From: Microbacterium lacticum
GTDB lineage: Bacteria; Actinomycetota; Actinomycetes; Actinomycetales; Microbacteriaceae
Direction of reading: 5' to 3'
Length of the DNA: 64,000 nucleotides
NCBI RefSeq assembly: GCF_006716815.1
Contig: NZ_VFPS01000003.1
Location: forward strand, 248,001 to 312,000
Shown here: in pieces, positions 17,762-27,075 of the stretch
Layout of the letters: every line of letters starts with the position of its first letter
How positions within the stretch are numbered: position 1 is the first letter of the stretch
Notes under the pieces: model-generated
The model's input: the letters and a program-made list of their open reading frames with translations, nothing else
What the model was told of the DNA's origin: nothing
Database searches by the model: none
Made by a program: the position numbers and the translations under genes

Positions 17762-20080
17762 ATGACAGCACCCTCTTCGCGCGCCCGAGACGGCGCGCTC
17801 GCCGACGACGAGCCCGAGATCGTCAGCGATCCGAACCTTCCGCCGACGTCGCTGACGCCCGAGCAGGATGCCCGTGACAACCGCTGGACGCCGACGAAGA
17901 TCGTGATCTGTATCGCGATCGCCCTGCTCGGCGGTCTCGCGTGGACGATGCTCGCGATCGTGCGCGGTGAGACCGTCAACGCGATCTGGTTCGTGTTCGC
18001 CGCGGTCTGCACGTACCTGATCGGCTACCGGTTCTACTCCAAGGTCATCGAGCGCTACATCACGCGCCCGAACGACAAGCGGGCGACTCCCGCCGAGGTG
18101 AAGTCCGACGGCAAGGACTACGTGCCCACCGACCGCCGCATCCTCTTCGGCCACCACTTCGCCGCGATCGCCGGTGCCGGACCGCTCGTCGGCCCTGTGC
18201 TCGCCGCGCAGATGGGCTACTTGCCCGGCACGATCTGGATCATCGTCGGCGCTGTGCTCGCCGGTGCCGTGCAGGACTACACGGTGCTGTTCTTCTCGAT
18301 GCGCCGCGGCGGCCGCACGATCGGCCAGATGGCCCGCCAGGAGCTCGGCCGGATCGGCGGCACCGCGGCGATGATCGCGTCGCTGCTGATCATGCTCATC
18401 ATCGTGGCGATCCTCGCGCTCGTCGTCGTCAACGCTCTCGGCGAGAGCCCGTGGGGCGTGTTCTCGGTCGCCATGACGATCCCGATCGCGCTGTTCATGG
18501 GCGTGTACCTCCGGTACCTCCGCCCCGGAAAGGTCACCGAGGTCTCGATCATCGGCTTCGTGCTGCTGATGGCCGCCATCATCGGCGGCGGCTGGGTCGC
18601 CGGCACCGAGTGGGGCCAGGCGCTGTTCCACCTCGACAAGACCACGATCGCGTGGGGCATCATCATCTACGGCTTCATCGCCGCGATCCTGCCCGTGTGG
18701 CTGCTGCTCGCGCCCCGCGACTATCTGTCGACGTTCATGAAGATCGGCGTCATCGTGATGCTCGCCGGGGCGATCCTCATCGCCCGCCCCGAGATCACGG
18801 TGCCCGCCCTCACCGAGTTCGGCAAGACCGGTCTCGGACCGGTGTTCGCCGGGCCGCTCTTCCCGTTCCTGTTCGTGACGATCGCCTGCGGCGCCCTGTC
18901 GGGATTCCACGCGCTCATCTCGTCGGGCACGACCCCGAAGCTCATCGAGAAGGAGCGGCAGACCCGCTTCATCGGCTACGGCGGCATGCTCATGGAGTCG
19001 TTCGTCGCGATCATGGCGCTCGTCGCCGCCCTCTCGATCGATCAGGGCATCTACTTCGCGATGAACTCCCCCGCCGCCCTCACCGGCGGCACGGTCGAAG
19101 GCGCGGTCGCGTTCGTGAACTCGCTCGGGCTCACGGGTTCGCCACTGACCGCCGACATGCTGACGACGACCGCCGCGAACGTCGGCGAGGAGTCGATCGT
19201 CTCGCGCACCGGTGGCGCCCCGACCCTCGCCCTCGGCCTCGCGCACATCATGCAGCAGGTGCTCGGCGGCCAGGGGCTGATGGCCTTCTGGTACCACTTC
19301 GCGATCATGTTCGAGGCCCTCTTCATCCTGACCGCGGTGGATGCCGGCACGCGCGTCGCGCGCTTCATGCTGCAGGACTCGATCGGGGCCTGGTTCCCCA
19401 AGTTCCGCGACGTGACGTGGCGCCCGGGAGTCTGGATCTGCACGGCGATCATGGTCGCCGGCTGGGGGTACATCCTGATCCTCGGCGTCACCGACCCGCT
19501 CGGCGGCATCAACACGTTCTTCCCGCTGTTCGGCATCGCCAACCAGCTGCTCGCCGCGATCGCGCTCGCCGTGGTGATGGCGATCGTCGCCAAGCGCGGG
19601 CCGAGCTACGTGAAGTGGCTGTGGATCATCGCGGTTCCGATGGTCTTCACCGCCGTCGTGACGATCACGGCGTCGTGCTACAAGATCTTCTCGCCGGTGC
19701 CGGCGATCGGATACTGGGCGAACCACTTCAAGTACCGCGCCGCGCAGGATGCCGGTGACGGCAGCCTCGGCAGCCCCGAGGTGGTCGGCGCGGTCATCCG
19801 CAACACCGCCGTGCAGGGGACGCTGTCGATCATCTTCGTGACCCTCGCGATCATCGTGATCATCGCCTCGATCGTCGTGACGATCACCGCGATCCGGCGG
19901 GGCGGCGGGGAGAACACCGAAGACGCGCCCGTGGCCTCGCGCCGCTACGCGCCGGCCGGTCTCATCCCGACCGCCTCCGAGCGCGAGCTCGAGAAGGAGT
20001 GGGAGCCGATCCTCGCCGAGGAGCGGCACGAGCTCGCCCGGCGGGGGCACGGGCATCCGGGTCGTGTGAGGAGAGGTTGA
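17762..20080 (+). CDS. cstA: CstA-family carbon starvation protein (pyruvate/peptide transporter)
   Basis: This 772-residue membrane protein has about 16-18 hydrophobic segments and the CstA signatures DRRILFGHHFAAIAGAGPLV near 128 and GFHALISSGTTPKLIEKE near 382, with AGTRVARFMLQD near 530. Family members import pyruvate (BtsT, CstA in E. coli) or peptides during starvation. The ATG at 17762 follows GGGAGGATCC; the open frame begins earlier but has no better start. A YbdD-like gene follows after two bases and a LytS/LytTR system lies further downstream, the same gene neighbourhood logic as BtsSR-BtsT. Pyruvate is thus the best guess, with peptides as alternative. Confidence 0.93.
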   Translation: MTAPSSRARDGALADDEPEIVSDPNLPPTSLTPEQDARDNRWTPTKIVICIAIALLGGLAWTMLAIVRGETVNAIWFVFAAVCTYLIGYRFYSKVIERYITRPNDKRATPAEVKSDGKDYVPTDRRILFGHHFAAIAGAGPLVGPVLAAQMGYLPGTIWIIVGAVLAGAVQDYTVLFFSMRRGGRTIGQMARQELGRIGGTAAMIASLLIMLIIVAILALVVVNALGESPWGVFSVAMTIPIALFMGVYLRYLRPGKVTEVSIIGFVLLMAAIIGGGWVAGTEWGQALFHLDKTTIAWGIIIYGFIAAILPVWLLLAPRDYLSTFMKIGVIVMLAGAILIARPEITVPALTEFGKTGLGPVFAGPLFPFLFVTIACGALSGFHALISSGTTPKLIEKERQTRFIGYGGMLMESFVAIMALVAALSIDQGIYFAMNSPAALTGGTVEGAVAFVNSLGLTGSPLTADMLTTTAANVGEESIVSRTGGAPTLALGLAHIMQQVLGGQGLMAFWYHFAIMFEALFILTAVDAGTRVARFMLQDSIGAWFPKFRDVTWRPGVWICTAIMVAGWGYILILGVTDPLGGINTFFPLFGIANQLLAAIALAVVMAIVAKRGPSYVKWLWIIAVPMVFTAVVTITASCYKIFSPVPAIGYWANHFKYRAAQDAGDGSLGSPEVVGAVIRNTAVQGTLSIIFVTLAIIVIIASIVVTITAIRRGGGENTEDAPVASRRYAPAGLIPTASERELEKEWEPILAEERHELARRGHGHPGRVRRG

Positions 20081-20082
20081 CG

Positions 20083-20376
20083 ATGAGCGCCGTTCACAAC
20101 GTCGGAGATTCTGTCGCGGAGACGTGTTCCGAGCCCCTGATCGGGGGGGCGGGCGCCGATTCTCCGACGTTGTGGACGCGCGCCTGGCGGCAGACGGCGC
20201 GGGCGGCAGGCGCCGTCCGCTGGTACATGACGAGCCTGATGGGCGACAGCGCCTATGCGACCTATGTCGCGCACCAGCGGCGCCATCACCCCGACGCCCC
20301 GCCCGTCACCGAGCGGCAGTTCTGGCGCGACCGAATGGACGACCAGGACCGCAACCCCGGAGCCCGCTGCTGCTGA
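20083..20376 (+). CDS. YbdD/YjiX-family CstA partner with repeat-encoded N-terminus
   Basis: This 97-residue protein ends like YbdD/YjiX proteins that accompany CstA: VRWYMTSLMGDSAYATYVAH, then ERQFWRDRMDDQDRNPGARC with the Cys-Cys end. Family members are usually about 60-70 residues. The extra N-terminal stretch (about residues 4-31) is encoded entirely by a copy of the 86-base inverted-repeat element (20092-20177). It therefore looks like an insertion that stayed in frame, or translation may begin downstream of it. The ATG at 20083 follows GAGAGG and the cstA stop at 20080. Confidence 0.75.
   Translation: MSAVHNVGDSVAETCSEPLIGGAGADSPTLWTRAWRQTARAAGAVRWYMTSLMGDSAYATYVAHQRRHHPDAPPVTERQFWRDRMDDQDRNPGARCC
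20092..20177. repeat. Palindromic repeat element, copy 1 (86 bp, inside a gene)
   Basis: The left end GTTCACAACGTCGGAGATTC and the right end (reverse complement GTCCACAACGTCGGAGAATC) are near-perfect terminal inverted repeats around a non-symmetric centre. The same ends occur at 20454-20539, 46599-46696 and 46784-46880. No transposase is encoded, so it is a MITE-like or REP-like element. This copy lies within the coding region of the YbdD-like gene and is read in frame. Confidence 0.85.
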
Positions 20377-20389
20377 GCGGTCCGTACTC

Positions 20390-20419
20390 GAATGGCGTCG
20401 CCGACAGGCGGCGCCATTC
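20390..20419 (+). terminator. Hairpin after the YbdD-like gene
   Basis: Arms GAATGGCGTCGCC and GGCGGCGCCATTC pair over 13 bases with one G-U type mismatch around a GACA loop. The hairpin starts 14 bases after the gene stop and closes the cstA unit. No T-run follows, as is usual in high-GC actinobacteria. Confidence 0.6.
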
Positions 20420-20453
20420 GCGGCTCCGCCGGGGCCGGTCGACGAGGGGTCCC

Positions 20454-20539
20454 GTTCAGAACGTCGGAGATCCGGTCGTGGGGACCCGGTTTGGGCCTCT
20501 CATCGGGGCGCGGGAGGCGGATTCTCCGACGTTGTGGAC
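20454..20539. repeat. Palindromic repeat element, copy 2 (86 bp)
   Basis: This copy has the left end GTTCAGAACGTCGGAGATCC and a right end whose reverse complement is GTCCACAACGTCGGAGAATC. It has the same length as copy 1 and shares part of the centre (an ATCGGGG/GCGGG stretch), so copies 1 and 2 form one subfamily. It lies between the CstA-partner gene and the sensor kinase gene, in the kinase leader. Confidence 0.85.
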
Positions 20540-20637
20540 ACGGGCCGGCGATGACCCCGGCGCCGGCCGCGGGGACAGGCCCCGCGACAGCCCCGCGACG
20601 GCGGGCCGGCGCGGAGCCCGATGCGTAAGCTCGGATC

Positions 20638-21840
20638 ATGACCGAAGCCACCGCCTGGGCGGCCGTGCTCGGCGCCGCCAGCGGCGCGCTCATCACGGTG
20701 CTGCTCGTGCTCGCGCGGCGGCTGGCGAGGGGCGGGGGAGACCTCGGCAGCGACGCGGAGCAGGCCGCCTACCGGGCGCTCCACGAGGCCGGGCTCGCCG
20801 CGACGCACCTGCGGGGCGGGCTCGCCGGCGGCGACCTCGACCGCGCGGCGCGGCACCTGCGCTCCCTCCTCGGCTCGGCGACGGTCGCGCTCGTGCACGA
20901 GGGGCGCGTCGTCGCGCTCGACGGCGAGACGAGCGACGCGGTGCAGGATGCCGCGGTGAGCCTCGCGGCGCGAGTCGCCGACTCGGGGCGCCGGCAGGTG
21001 ACCGGCGGCACCGACGGCGAGGGGAAGGGGATCGTCGGCGCGCCGATCGTCGTCGATGGCCGGGTGGTGGGGGCGCTCGTCGCGGTCGCCGACCCGATGC
21101 GCGCCGCGCTCGTCCGCGCCGTCGGAGAGGTCGCCGACTGGTGCGCGGCGCAGCTCGCCCTCGGCGAGCTCGACGCCTCCCGCGCGGCGCTCGCCGAGGC
21201 GGAACTGCGGTCGCTGCGGGCGCAGATCTCGCCGCACTTCATCTACAACGCGTTGACGGCGATCGCCTCGTTCATCACGACCGAGCCGGCCCGCGCGCGG
21301 GAGCTCGTGCTCGAGTTCGCCGACTTCACGCGCTACTCCTTCCGCCGGCAGGGCGAGTTCACGACGCTCGCCGAGGAGCTCCGCAGCATCCACTCGTATC
21401 TCGAACTCGAGCGGGCGCGCTTCGGCGACCGGCTGCAGGTGGTGCTGCGCATCGCGCCCGAGACGCTCGCGACGGTCATCCCGTTCCTGTCGGTGCAGCC
21501 GATCGTCGAGAATGCGGTGCGGCACGGCCTCGAGCCGGGCGAGCGCGGCGGCGGCATCCGCATCGAGGCCCGCGACGACGCGACCCACACCGAGATCCTC
21601 GTCGAAGACGACGGTGTCGGCATGGACCCCGAGGCGCTGCGCACCCTGCTCAACACCGAGGCCGACGGCGCTCACGTCGGCATCCGCAATGTCGACCTGC
21701 GCCTGCGGCAGCTCTACGGTCCGGCGGGCGGGCTCGTCGTCGAGACCAACGTCGGCGCGGGGACGCTCGTGCGGATGCGCGTTCCCAAGTCGCAGCCGCA
21801 GCACGACCTGGCCCTGCACACCGGCGGGGTGCGCACATGA
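20638..21840 (+). CDS. LytS/BtsS-type sensor histidine kinase
   Basis: This 400-residue kinase has one N-terminal hydrophobic helix (about residues 7-27), a GAF-like domain (about 45-180) and a LytS-type kinase core: phospho-acceptor block QISPHFIYNALTAIASFI near 198, N-box QPIVENAVRHGLEPG near 285, and G-box DDGVGMDP. It lacks the multi-pass 5TM-LYT domain of LytS, so ligand sensing is probably by the GAF domain or a partner membrane protein. It overlaps the response regulator gene by four bases (ATGA). Position next to cstA and a carboxylate symporter suggests it senses pyruvate or a related nutrient. Confidence 0.9.
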   Translation: MTEATAWAAVLGAASGALITVLLVLARRLARGGGDLGSDAEQAAYRALHEAGLAATHLRGGLAGGDLDRAARHLRSLLGSATVALVHEGRVVALDGETSDAVQDAAVSLAARVADSGRRQVTGGTDGEGKGIVGAPIVVDGRVVGALVAVADPMRAALVRAVGEVADWCAAQLALGELDASRAALAEAELRSLRAQISPHFIYNALTAIASFITTEPARARELVLEFADFTRYSFRRQGEFTTLAEELRSIHSYLELERARFGDRLQVVLRIAPETLATVIPFLSVQPIVENAVRHGLEPGERGGGIRIEARDDATHTEILVEDDGVGMDPEALRTLLNTEADGAHVGIRNVDLRLRQLYGPAGGLVVETNVGAGTLVRMRVPKSQPQHDLALHTGGVRT

Positions 21841-22562
21841 TCGACGTGCTGGCCGCGGATGACGAGGCGCCGGCGCTGGCCGAGCTCGCGCACCTGCTGC
21901 GTGCCGATCCGCGCGTGGGCGAGATCGTCACGGCGTCGTCGGGCGCCGACGCGCTGCGCCGGCTGAGCGTGCGACCGGTCGACGCCGCCTTCCTCGACAT
22001 CCACATGCCCGGCCTCGACGGCATCGCCCTGGTCGCCGCGATGCACCGGCTCATGGTGCCGCCCGCGGTCGTCTTCGTCACGGCCGACGACAGCCGCGCC
22101 GTCGACGCGTTCGAGGTGCGCGCCGTCGACTACCTGTTGAAGCCCGTGCGGGCCCAGCGCCTGCGCGACGCCCTCGACCGGATCGTCGAGCTGCGCAGCG
22201 CCGCACCCGACGACGACGAGGTCGTGCCGGTCACGCTCGGGTCGTCGGTGCGGTTCGTCCGGCGGCGCGACGTGCAGTGGGTGCACGCCGAGGGCGACTA
22301 CTCCCGCCTGCACACCGACGACGGCGCGCACCTCGTGCGCCTGCCCATCTCCGAGCTCGACGAGCGGTGGTCGCCGCACGGGTTCGTGCGCGTACACCGC
22401 TCCTATCTCGTGCGGATCGCCGCGATCACCGAGGCGCGCCTCACCGGCGGAGAGCCGGTCGTGGTCGTCGCGGACGCCCCGCCGCTGTCGATCCCGGTCA
22501 GCCGGCGGATGCTGCCCGCCGTTCGGGAGAGCCTCGTCCGCGCCCGCGAGGCCGGCCGGTGA
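21837..22562 (+). CDS. LytTR-family response regulator
   Basis: This 241-residue protein has a receiver domain (residues 1-115) with acidic pocket DDE at 9-11, phospho-acceptor Asp in FLDIHMPGLDG, the Thr/Lys switch in VFVTAD and DYLLKPV, and a C-terminal LytTR DNA-binding domain (about 135-235) with VQWVHAEGDYSRLHT and FVRVHRSYLVRI. It is the partner of the overlapping LytS-type kinase and probably controls cstA and/or the downstream symporter. LytTR sites are paired short direct repeats; I could not place one with confidence. Confidence 0.92.
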   Translation: MIDVLAADDEAPALAELAHLLRADPRVGEIVTASSGADALRRLSVRPVDAAFLDIHMPGLDGIALVAAMHRLMVPPAVVFVTADDSRAVDAFEVRAVDYLLKPVRAQRLRDALDRIVELRSAAPDDDEVVPVTLGSSVRFVRRRDVQWVHAEGDYSRLHTDDGAHLVRLPISELDERWSPHGFVRVHRSYLVRIAAITEARLTGGEPVVVVADAPPLSIPVSRRMLPAVRESLVRAREAGR

Positions 22563-22972
22563 GCGACGCCCCGCGCCGGGTGCGGGTGTCGGCGGACGTC
22601 CGCGGCGACCGCCCGGCGCGCGCTCGCGGCGCCCCTCGCGGCTCGCAGCCGGGCACCGGCGCGCTCCGCGTTCCGGGCGGGGCCGGTGCGGGCTTCGACG
22701 AGGTCGACGCGGTGTATGCCACGGCGCTCCGCCGCACGCAGCTGCGCCTCGCCCTCGGCACCGTCGCGGGCTTCGTCGTCGTGATGGTCGCCGTCACCGT
22801 CGCGATCGTCCTCATCCCGGAGCTCGGCGTCGTCTCGGTCGGGGGAGTGCCGCTGTCGTGGCTGCTGCACGCCTTCGCGTTCTATCCCGTGATCGTGCTG
22901 TTCGCGGTGCTGTACACGCGCGCCGCCGCGCGCAACGAGCGCCGCTACCTCGCGCTCCGGGAGCGCGAGTGA
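22559..22972 (+). CDS. Small membrane protein preceding the symporter
   Basis: This 137-residue protein begins at a GTG overlapping the regulator stop (GTGA). The first 45 residues are Arg/Ala/Gly-rich and disordered; two transmembrane helices follow (about 65-90 and 100-123), ending in RAAARNERRYLALRERE. Two-helix proteins of this type often sit directly before sodium/solute symporters (compare YjcH with ActP in E. coli), and the next gene overlaps by four bases. I infer an accessory subunit role; sequence identity to DUF485 is not clear by eye. Confidence 0.6.
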   Translation: MSDAPRRVRVSADVRGDRPARARGAPRGSQPGTGALRVPGGAGAGFDEVDAVYATALRRTQLRLALGTVAGFVVVMVAVTVAIVLIPELGVVSVGGVPLSWLLHAFAFYPVIVLFAVLYTRAAARNERRYLALRERE

Positions 22973-24426
22973 ACGCCGCGCTCGACCTCCTCGCGGTCGT
23001 GATGGTGATCGTCGCGACGGTGCTCATCGGGGCGTACGGCCTGCGCGTCTCGCGTACGACGAGCGACTTCTTCGTGGCATCCCGCACCGTCCGCCCCGTG
23101 TGGAACGCGTCGGCGATCAGCGGCGAGTACCTGTCCGCGGGCACGTTCCTGGGGCTCTCCGGCCTCGTGCTGCTCGACGGGGTGCGCGGGTTCTGGTTCC
23201 CGATCGGGTACGCCGCGGGGTACCTGCTCGTGCTCGTGTTCGTCGCCGCGCCGCTGCGCCGGAGCGGCGCGTACACGATCCCCGACTTCATCGAGGCGCG
23301 GCTCGAGTCGCCGCTCGCGCGCCGCGTCACGAGCGTCGCGGTGCTCATCATCGGATGGCTGTACATCGTGCCGCAGCTGCACGGAGCGGGCATCACGCTC
23401 GACGTCGTCGCCGACGTGCCGCCCTGGGTGGGCGGAGTCGTGGTGGCCGTGCTCGTCGCGGCGCTCGTCGCCGCGGGCGGGATGCGCTCGATCACCTTCG
23501 TGCAGGGCTTCCAGTACTGGCTGAAGCTCACGGCGCTCCTGGTGCCGGTCGTCGCGATCGTGTTCGCGCTGCGCGGCGCGCCGACCGAGATCGAACCCGC
23601 CGTGGCGTTCCCCGCCGAAGCCGGCCCGAGCGGCATCGACGCCTATGCGACCGGGTCGCTCCTGCTCGCGCTCCTCCTCGGCACGATGGGGCTGCCGCAC
23701 GTGCTCGTCCGCTTCTACACGAGCCCCGACGGCGCGTCGGCGCGGCAGACCACCGTGCTCGTCGTGGTCATGGTCAGCGCGTTCTACGCCGTCTCGAGCG
23801 CGATGGGCCTCCTCTCCCGCATCGCGGCGCCCGACCTCGCGCACCCCGGGGCCGCCGACACCGTCGTGCTCGTGCTGCCCTCGCGGATCTTCCCGGGGCT
23901 CGTCGGCGAGCTGCTCACCGCCCTCATCGTCGCGGGGGCGTTCGCGGCGTTCCTCGCGACCTCGGCCGGCCTCGTCGTGGCGCTCGCGGGCGTCGTCAGC
24001 CAAGACGTGTTCGGGGGAACCGTGCGCTCCTTCCGCGTCTCGGCGCTCCTGTGCACCGCGGTGCCGCTCGTCATCGCGCTCGTCACCGCGCCCGCCGGGC
24101 TCGGGTCGAGCGTCGGGGCGGTGTTCGTCTTCGCGGCATCCTGCCTCTCGCCCATCGTGCTGCTCGGAGTGTGGTGGCGGCGCCTCACCGCGCGCGGAGC
24201 GGTCGCCGGGATGGTCGTCGGCGGCGGGGCGTGCGCGCTGTCGCTCCTCGTCTACACCGCCGTCGGCGGCGTGGGGCTCGCGGCGCCCTACCTCGCCGAG
24301 CCGGCGGCATGGACGATCCCGCTCGCCACGGTCGTCACGGTCGTCGTCTCGCTCACCGACCGCACGGGTCCGCCGGCGCGCACCGATCGCTACCTCGCGC
24401 GGCTGCACGTGCCGGAGCGCGGGTAG
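22969..24426 (+). CDS. Sodium/solute symporter (SSS family), acetate/monocarboxylate type
   Basis: This 485-residue protein has about 13 transmembrane helices. SSS landmarks are the early RTTSDFFVASRTVRPVWNAS, SGEYLSAGTFLGLSG, the mid-protein GMRSITFVQGFQYWLKLTAL and TMGLPHVLVRFYTSPD, the last typical of ActP/MctP-type acetate or monocarboxylate permeases. It begins at a GTG overlapping the previous stop (GTGA at 22969-22972). The kinase, regulator, small membrane protein and symporter genes overlap one another and form one operon, so a sensed and regulated carboxylate uptake system is likely. Confidence 0.88.
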   Translation: MNAALDLLAVVMVIVATVLIGAYGLRVSRTTSDFFVASRTVRPVWNASAISGEYLSAGTFLGLSGLVLLDGVRGFWFPIGYAAGYLLVLVFVAAPLRRSGAYTIPDFIEARLESPLARRVTSVAVLIIGWLYIVPQLHGAGITLDVVADVPPWVGGVVVAVLVAALVAAGGMRSITFVQGFQYWLKLTALLVPVVAIVFALRGAPTEIEPAVAFPAEAGPSGIDAYATGSLLLALLLGTMGLPHVLVRFYTSPDGASARQTTVLVVVMVSAFYAVSSAMGLLSRIAAPDLAHPGAADTVVLVLPSRIFPGLVGELLTALIVAGAFAAFLATSAGLVVALAGVVSQDVFGGTVRSFRVSALLCTAVPLVIALVTAPAGLGSSVGAVFVFAASCLSPIVLLGVWWRRLTARGAVAGMVVGGGACALSLLVYTAVGGVGLAAPYLAEPAAWTIPLATVVTVVVSLTDRTGPPARTDRYLARLHVPERG

Positions 24427-24546
24427 GGCGGGCGTCGGCGATACCGGGCCTCGTTCGGTCGCCGGCCCGACCCGCGCCGTCGCCCCAGGCAGCGCAACCC
24501 CGGCGCCGGCGGCCGGGCCGGGGCATCCGCCTGGCAGACTCGAGGG

Positions 24547-27075
24547 ATGAGTTCGTCGATCCTCCTGACCCAGGCCGTGCCGCCGGGAGCATCGGCGGAT
24601 GCCGCGTATGACGGTTTCGTCACCTGGGCGGCCGGTCGCGGGCTGACGCTGTACCCGGCCCAGGACGAGGCGGTGATCGAACTCGTCTCGGGGGCGAACG
24701 TGATCCTGTCGACCCCGACCGGAACCGGCAAGTCGCTCGTCGCGATCGCGGCGCACGCCGCGAGCCTTGCCGGAGGTGGCCGCTCGTACTACACGGCGCC
24801 CATCAAGGCGCTCGTGAGCGAGAAGTTCTTCGCGCTTGTGGAGATCTTCGGCGCCGAGAACGTCGGCATGGTGACGGGCGACTCGTCGGTCAATCCCGAC
24901 GCGCCGATCGTCTGCTGCACGGCCGAGATCCTCGCCAACATCGCGCTGCGGCAGGGGGCGGACGCCACAGTCGACCAGGTCGTCATGGACGAGTTCCACT
25001 TCTACGGCGACCCCGACCGAGGGTGGGCGTGGCAGGTGCCACTGCTACTTCTGCCGCGCGCGCAGTTCCTGCTGATGTCGGCGACGCTCGGCGATGTCAC
25101 CGACATCGCCGACGATCTGGCGCGGCGGACGGGACGCGCCGTCGCCCAGGTGACGGGCGTCGAGCGACCCGTGCCGCTGCACTTCTCGTACGAGCGGAGA
25201 CCCGTGCACGAAGTGCTCACGATGCTCGTCGACGAGCAGGAAGTCCCCGTCTACATCGTCCACTTCGCGCAGGCGGCGGCTCTCGAGCGGGCGCAGGCCC
25301 TGGCATCGGTGACCCTCACGACTCGGGCGGAGCGCGACGAGATCGCGGCGGCGATCGGCGGATTCCGGTTCACGACGGGGTTCGGCGCGACGCTGTCGCG
25401 CCTCGTGCGGGCCGGCATCGGCGTGCACCATGCCGGGATGCTGCCGCGCTACCGCCGGCTCGTCGAGACCCTCGCGCAGCGCGGGCTGCTGAAGGTGATC
25501 TGCGGCACCGACACGCTCGGCGTCGGCATCAACGTGCCGATCCGCACCGTCGTGATCACGGCGCTGTCGAAGTACGACGGGACGAAGATGCGCCAGCTGA
25601 CGGCGCGCGAGTTCCACCAGGTCGCCGGGCGCGCGGGGCGGGCCGGCTACGACCCGTACGGCAACGTCGTCGTGATGGCGCCGGAGTGGGAGATCGACAA
25701 CGCCGTCGCTCTCGCCAAGGCGGGTGATGACCCGGCCAAGCGCAAGAAGATCGTCCGCAAGAAGGCGCCGACGGGCGTCGTCAATTGGGGTGAGGGGTCG
25801 TACGAGCGACTCATCGCCGCGGCGCCCGAGCCGCTCATGCCGCAGCTGAAGCTGTCCGCCGCGATGCTCATCAACGTCATCGGCCGCGGCGGCGATGTGT
25901 TGGGGAACGTCCGTTCGCTCGTGTTCGACAACCACGAGCCGCGGGCGCGGAGGTACGAGCTCGCGCGCCGCGCGATCGCGATCTTCCGCACGCTCGTCGA
26001 CGCCGGCATCGTCACGACGGGGGAGGGCATCCACCTCACCGTTGACCTGCAGCCCAACTTCGCGCTCAACCAGCCGCTGTCGCCGTTCGCTCTCGCCGCC
26101 ATCTCGCTGCTCACGCCGGAGGACGACGTCGCCGGCAGTGGGGTCGGGACGGGGCACTACGCGCTCGATGTCGTCAGTATCATCGAGTCGACGCTCGACG
26201 ACCCGCGCGCGATCCTGTCGCAGCAGGAGTACAAGGCGCGCGGCGAGGCCGTGGCCGCGATGAAGCGCGACGGCATCGAGTACGACGAGCGCATGGCGCT
26301 GCTCGAGGAGGTCACCTGGCCCAAGCCGCTTGCAGACCTGCTCGCCCAATCGTTCGAGGTGTTCGCGTCGAGCCAGCCCTGGGTGCGTGACTTCGAGCTG
26401 AGCCCCAAGTCGGTCGTGCGCGACATGTTCGAGCGTGCGATGTCGTTCGCCGAGTTCGTCTCCTTCTACCAGCTGCAGCGCAGTGAGGGACTCGTGCTGC
26501 GCTACCTGTCCGACGCCTACCGTGCGATTCGCCAGACCGTTCCCGCCGAAGCCCGCACCGACGACCTCCTGGACATCATCGAGTGGCTCGGCGAACTCGT
26601 GCGTCAGGTCGACTCGAGCCTCGTCGACGAGTGGTCCGCGCTCATCGACCCGTCCGCGCACCTGCCCGAAGACGATGCGGCCGTCGTCCCGCCGGCACCC
26701 CCGTCGATCCTCACCAATCGGCGCGCATTCACGGTGCTCGTGCGCAACGAACTGTTCCGCCGCGTGCAGCTCGCCGCGCTCCAGGACGACGACGCCCTCG
26801 TCGCCCTCGACCCCGATATCGACTGGCCAGACGTCCTCGACCGCTACTACGACGAGCACGACGAGATCCTCACCGGCGGGCCCGCGCGCTCGCCCCGCAT
26901 GATCGCGATCGATGAGGCGGATGCCGCCGCCGAGCGCGGCGTGTGGCGCGTCGAGCAGACGATCGACGACCCGGCGGGCGACCACGACTGGCGCATCCGC
27001 GCGGAGGTCGACCTGCAGGCATCCGTCGACGAGGGCGCCGCGATCGTGCGTGTCACCGAGGTCGTGCGGCTCTAA
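24547..27075 (+). CDS. Ski2-like DEAD/DEAH helicase (DUF3516 type)
   Basis: This 842-residue superfamily 2 helicase has Walker A STPTGTGKS near 57, motif II DEFH in VVMDEFHFY, motif III LLMSATLGD, motif V GTDTLGVGINVP and motif VI QVAGRAGRAGYD. The C-terminal half (about 430-840) lacks recognisable catalytic motifs and corresponds to the actinobacterial DUF3516 region. Substrates are probably structured RNA or DNA; its cellular role is not established. The TAA stop lies within the 6-base target duplication of the adjoining IS481 element, so the insertion came right at the end of the gene without changing the protein. Confidence 0.88.
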   Translation: MSSSILLTQAVPPGASADAAYDGFVTWAAGRGLTLYPAQDEAVIELVSGANVILSTPTGTGKSLVAIAAHAASLAGGGRSYYTAPIKALVSEKFFALVEIFGAENVGMVTGDSSVNPDAPIVCCTAEILANIALRQGADATVDQVVMDEFHFYGDPDRGWAWQVPLLLLPRAQFLLMSATLGDVTDIADDLARRTGRAVAQVTGVERPVPLHFSYERRPVHEVLTMLVDEQEVPVYIVHFAQAAALERAQALASVTLTTRAERDEIAAAIGGFRFTTGFGATLSRLVRAGIGVHHAGMLPRYRRLVETLAQRGLLKVICGTDTLGVGINVPIRTVVITALSKYDGTKMRQLTAREFHQVAGRAGRAGYDPYGNVVVMAPEWEIDNAVALAKAGDDPAKRKKIVRKKAPTGVVNWGEGSYERLIAAAPEPLMPQLKLSAAMLINVIGRGGDVLGNVRSLVFDNHEPRARRYELARRAIAIFRTLVDAGIVTTGEGIHLTVDLQPNFALNQPLSPFALAAISLLTPEDDVAGSGVGTGHYALDVVSIIESTLDDPRAILSQQEYKARGEAVAAMKRDGIEYDERMALLEEVTWPKPLADLLAQSFEVFASSQPWVRDFELSPKSVVRDMFERAMSFAEFVSFYQLQRSEGLVLRYLSDAYRAIRQTVPAEARTDDLLDIIEWLGELVRQVDSSLVDEWSALIDPSAHLPEDDAAVVPPAPPSILTNRRAFTVLVRNELFRRVQLAALQDDDALVALDPDIDWPDVLDRYYDEHDEILTGGPARSPRMIAIDEADAAAERGVWRVEQTIDDPAGDHDWRIRAEVDLQASVDEGAAIVRVTEVVRL

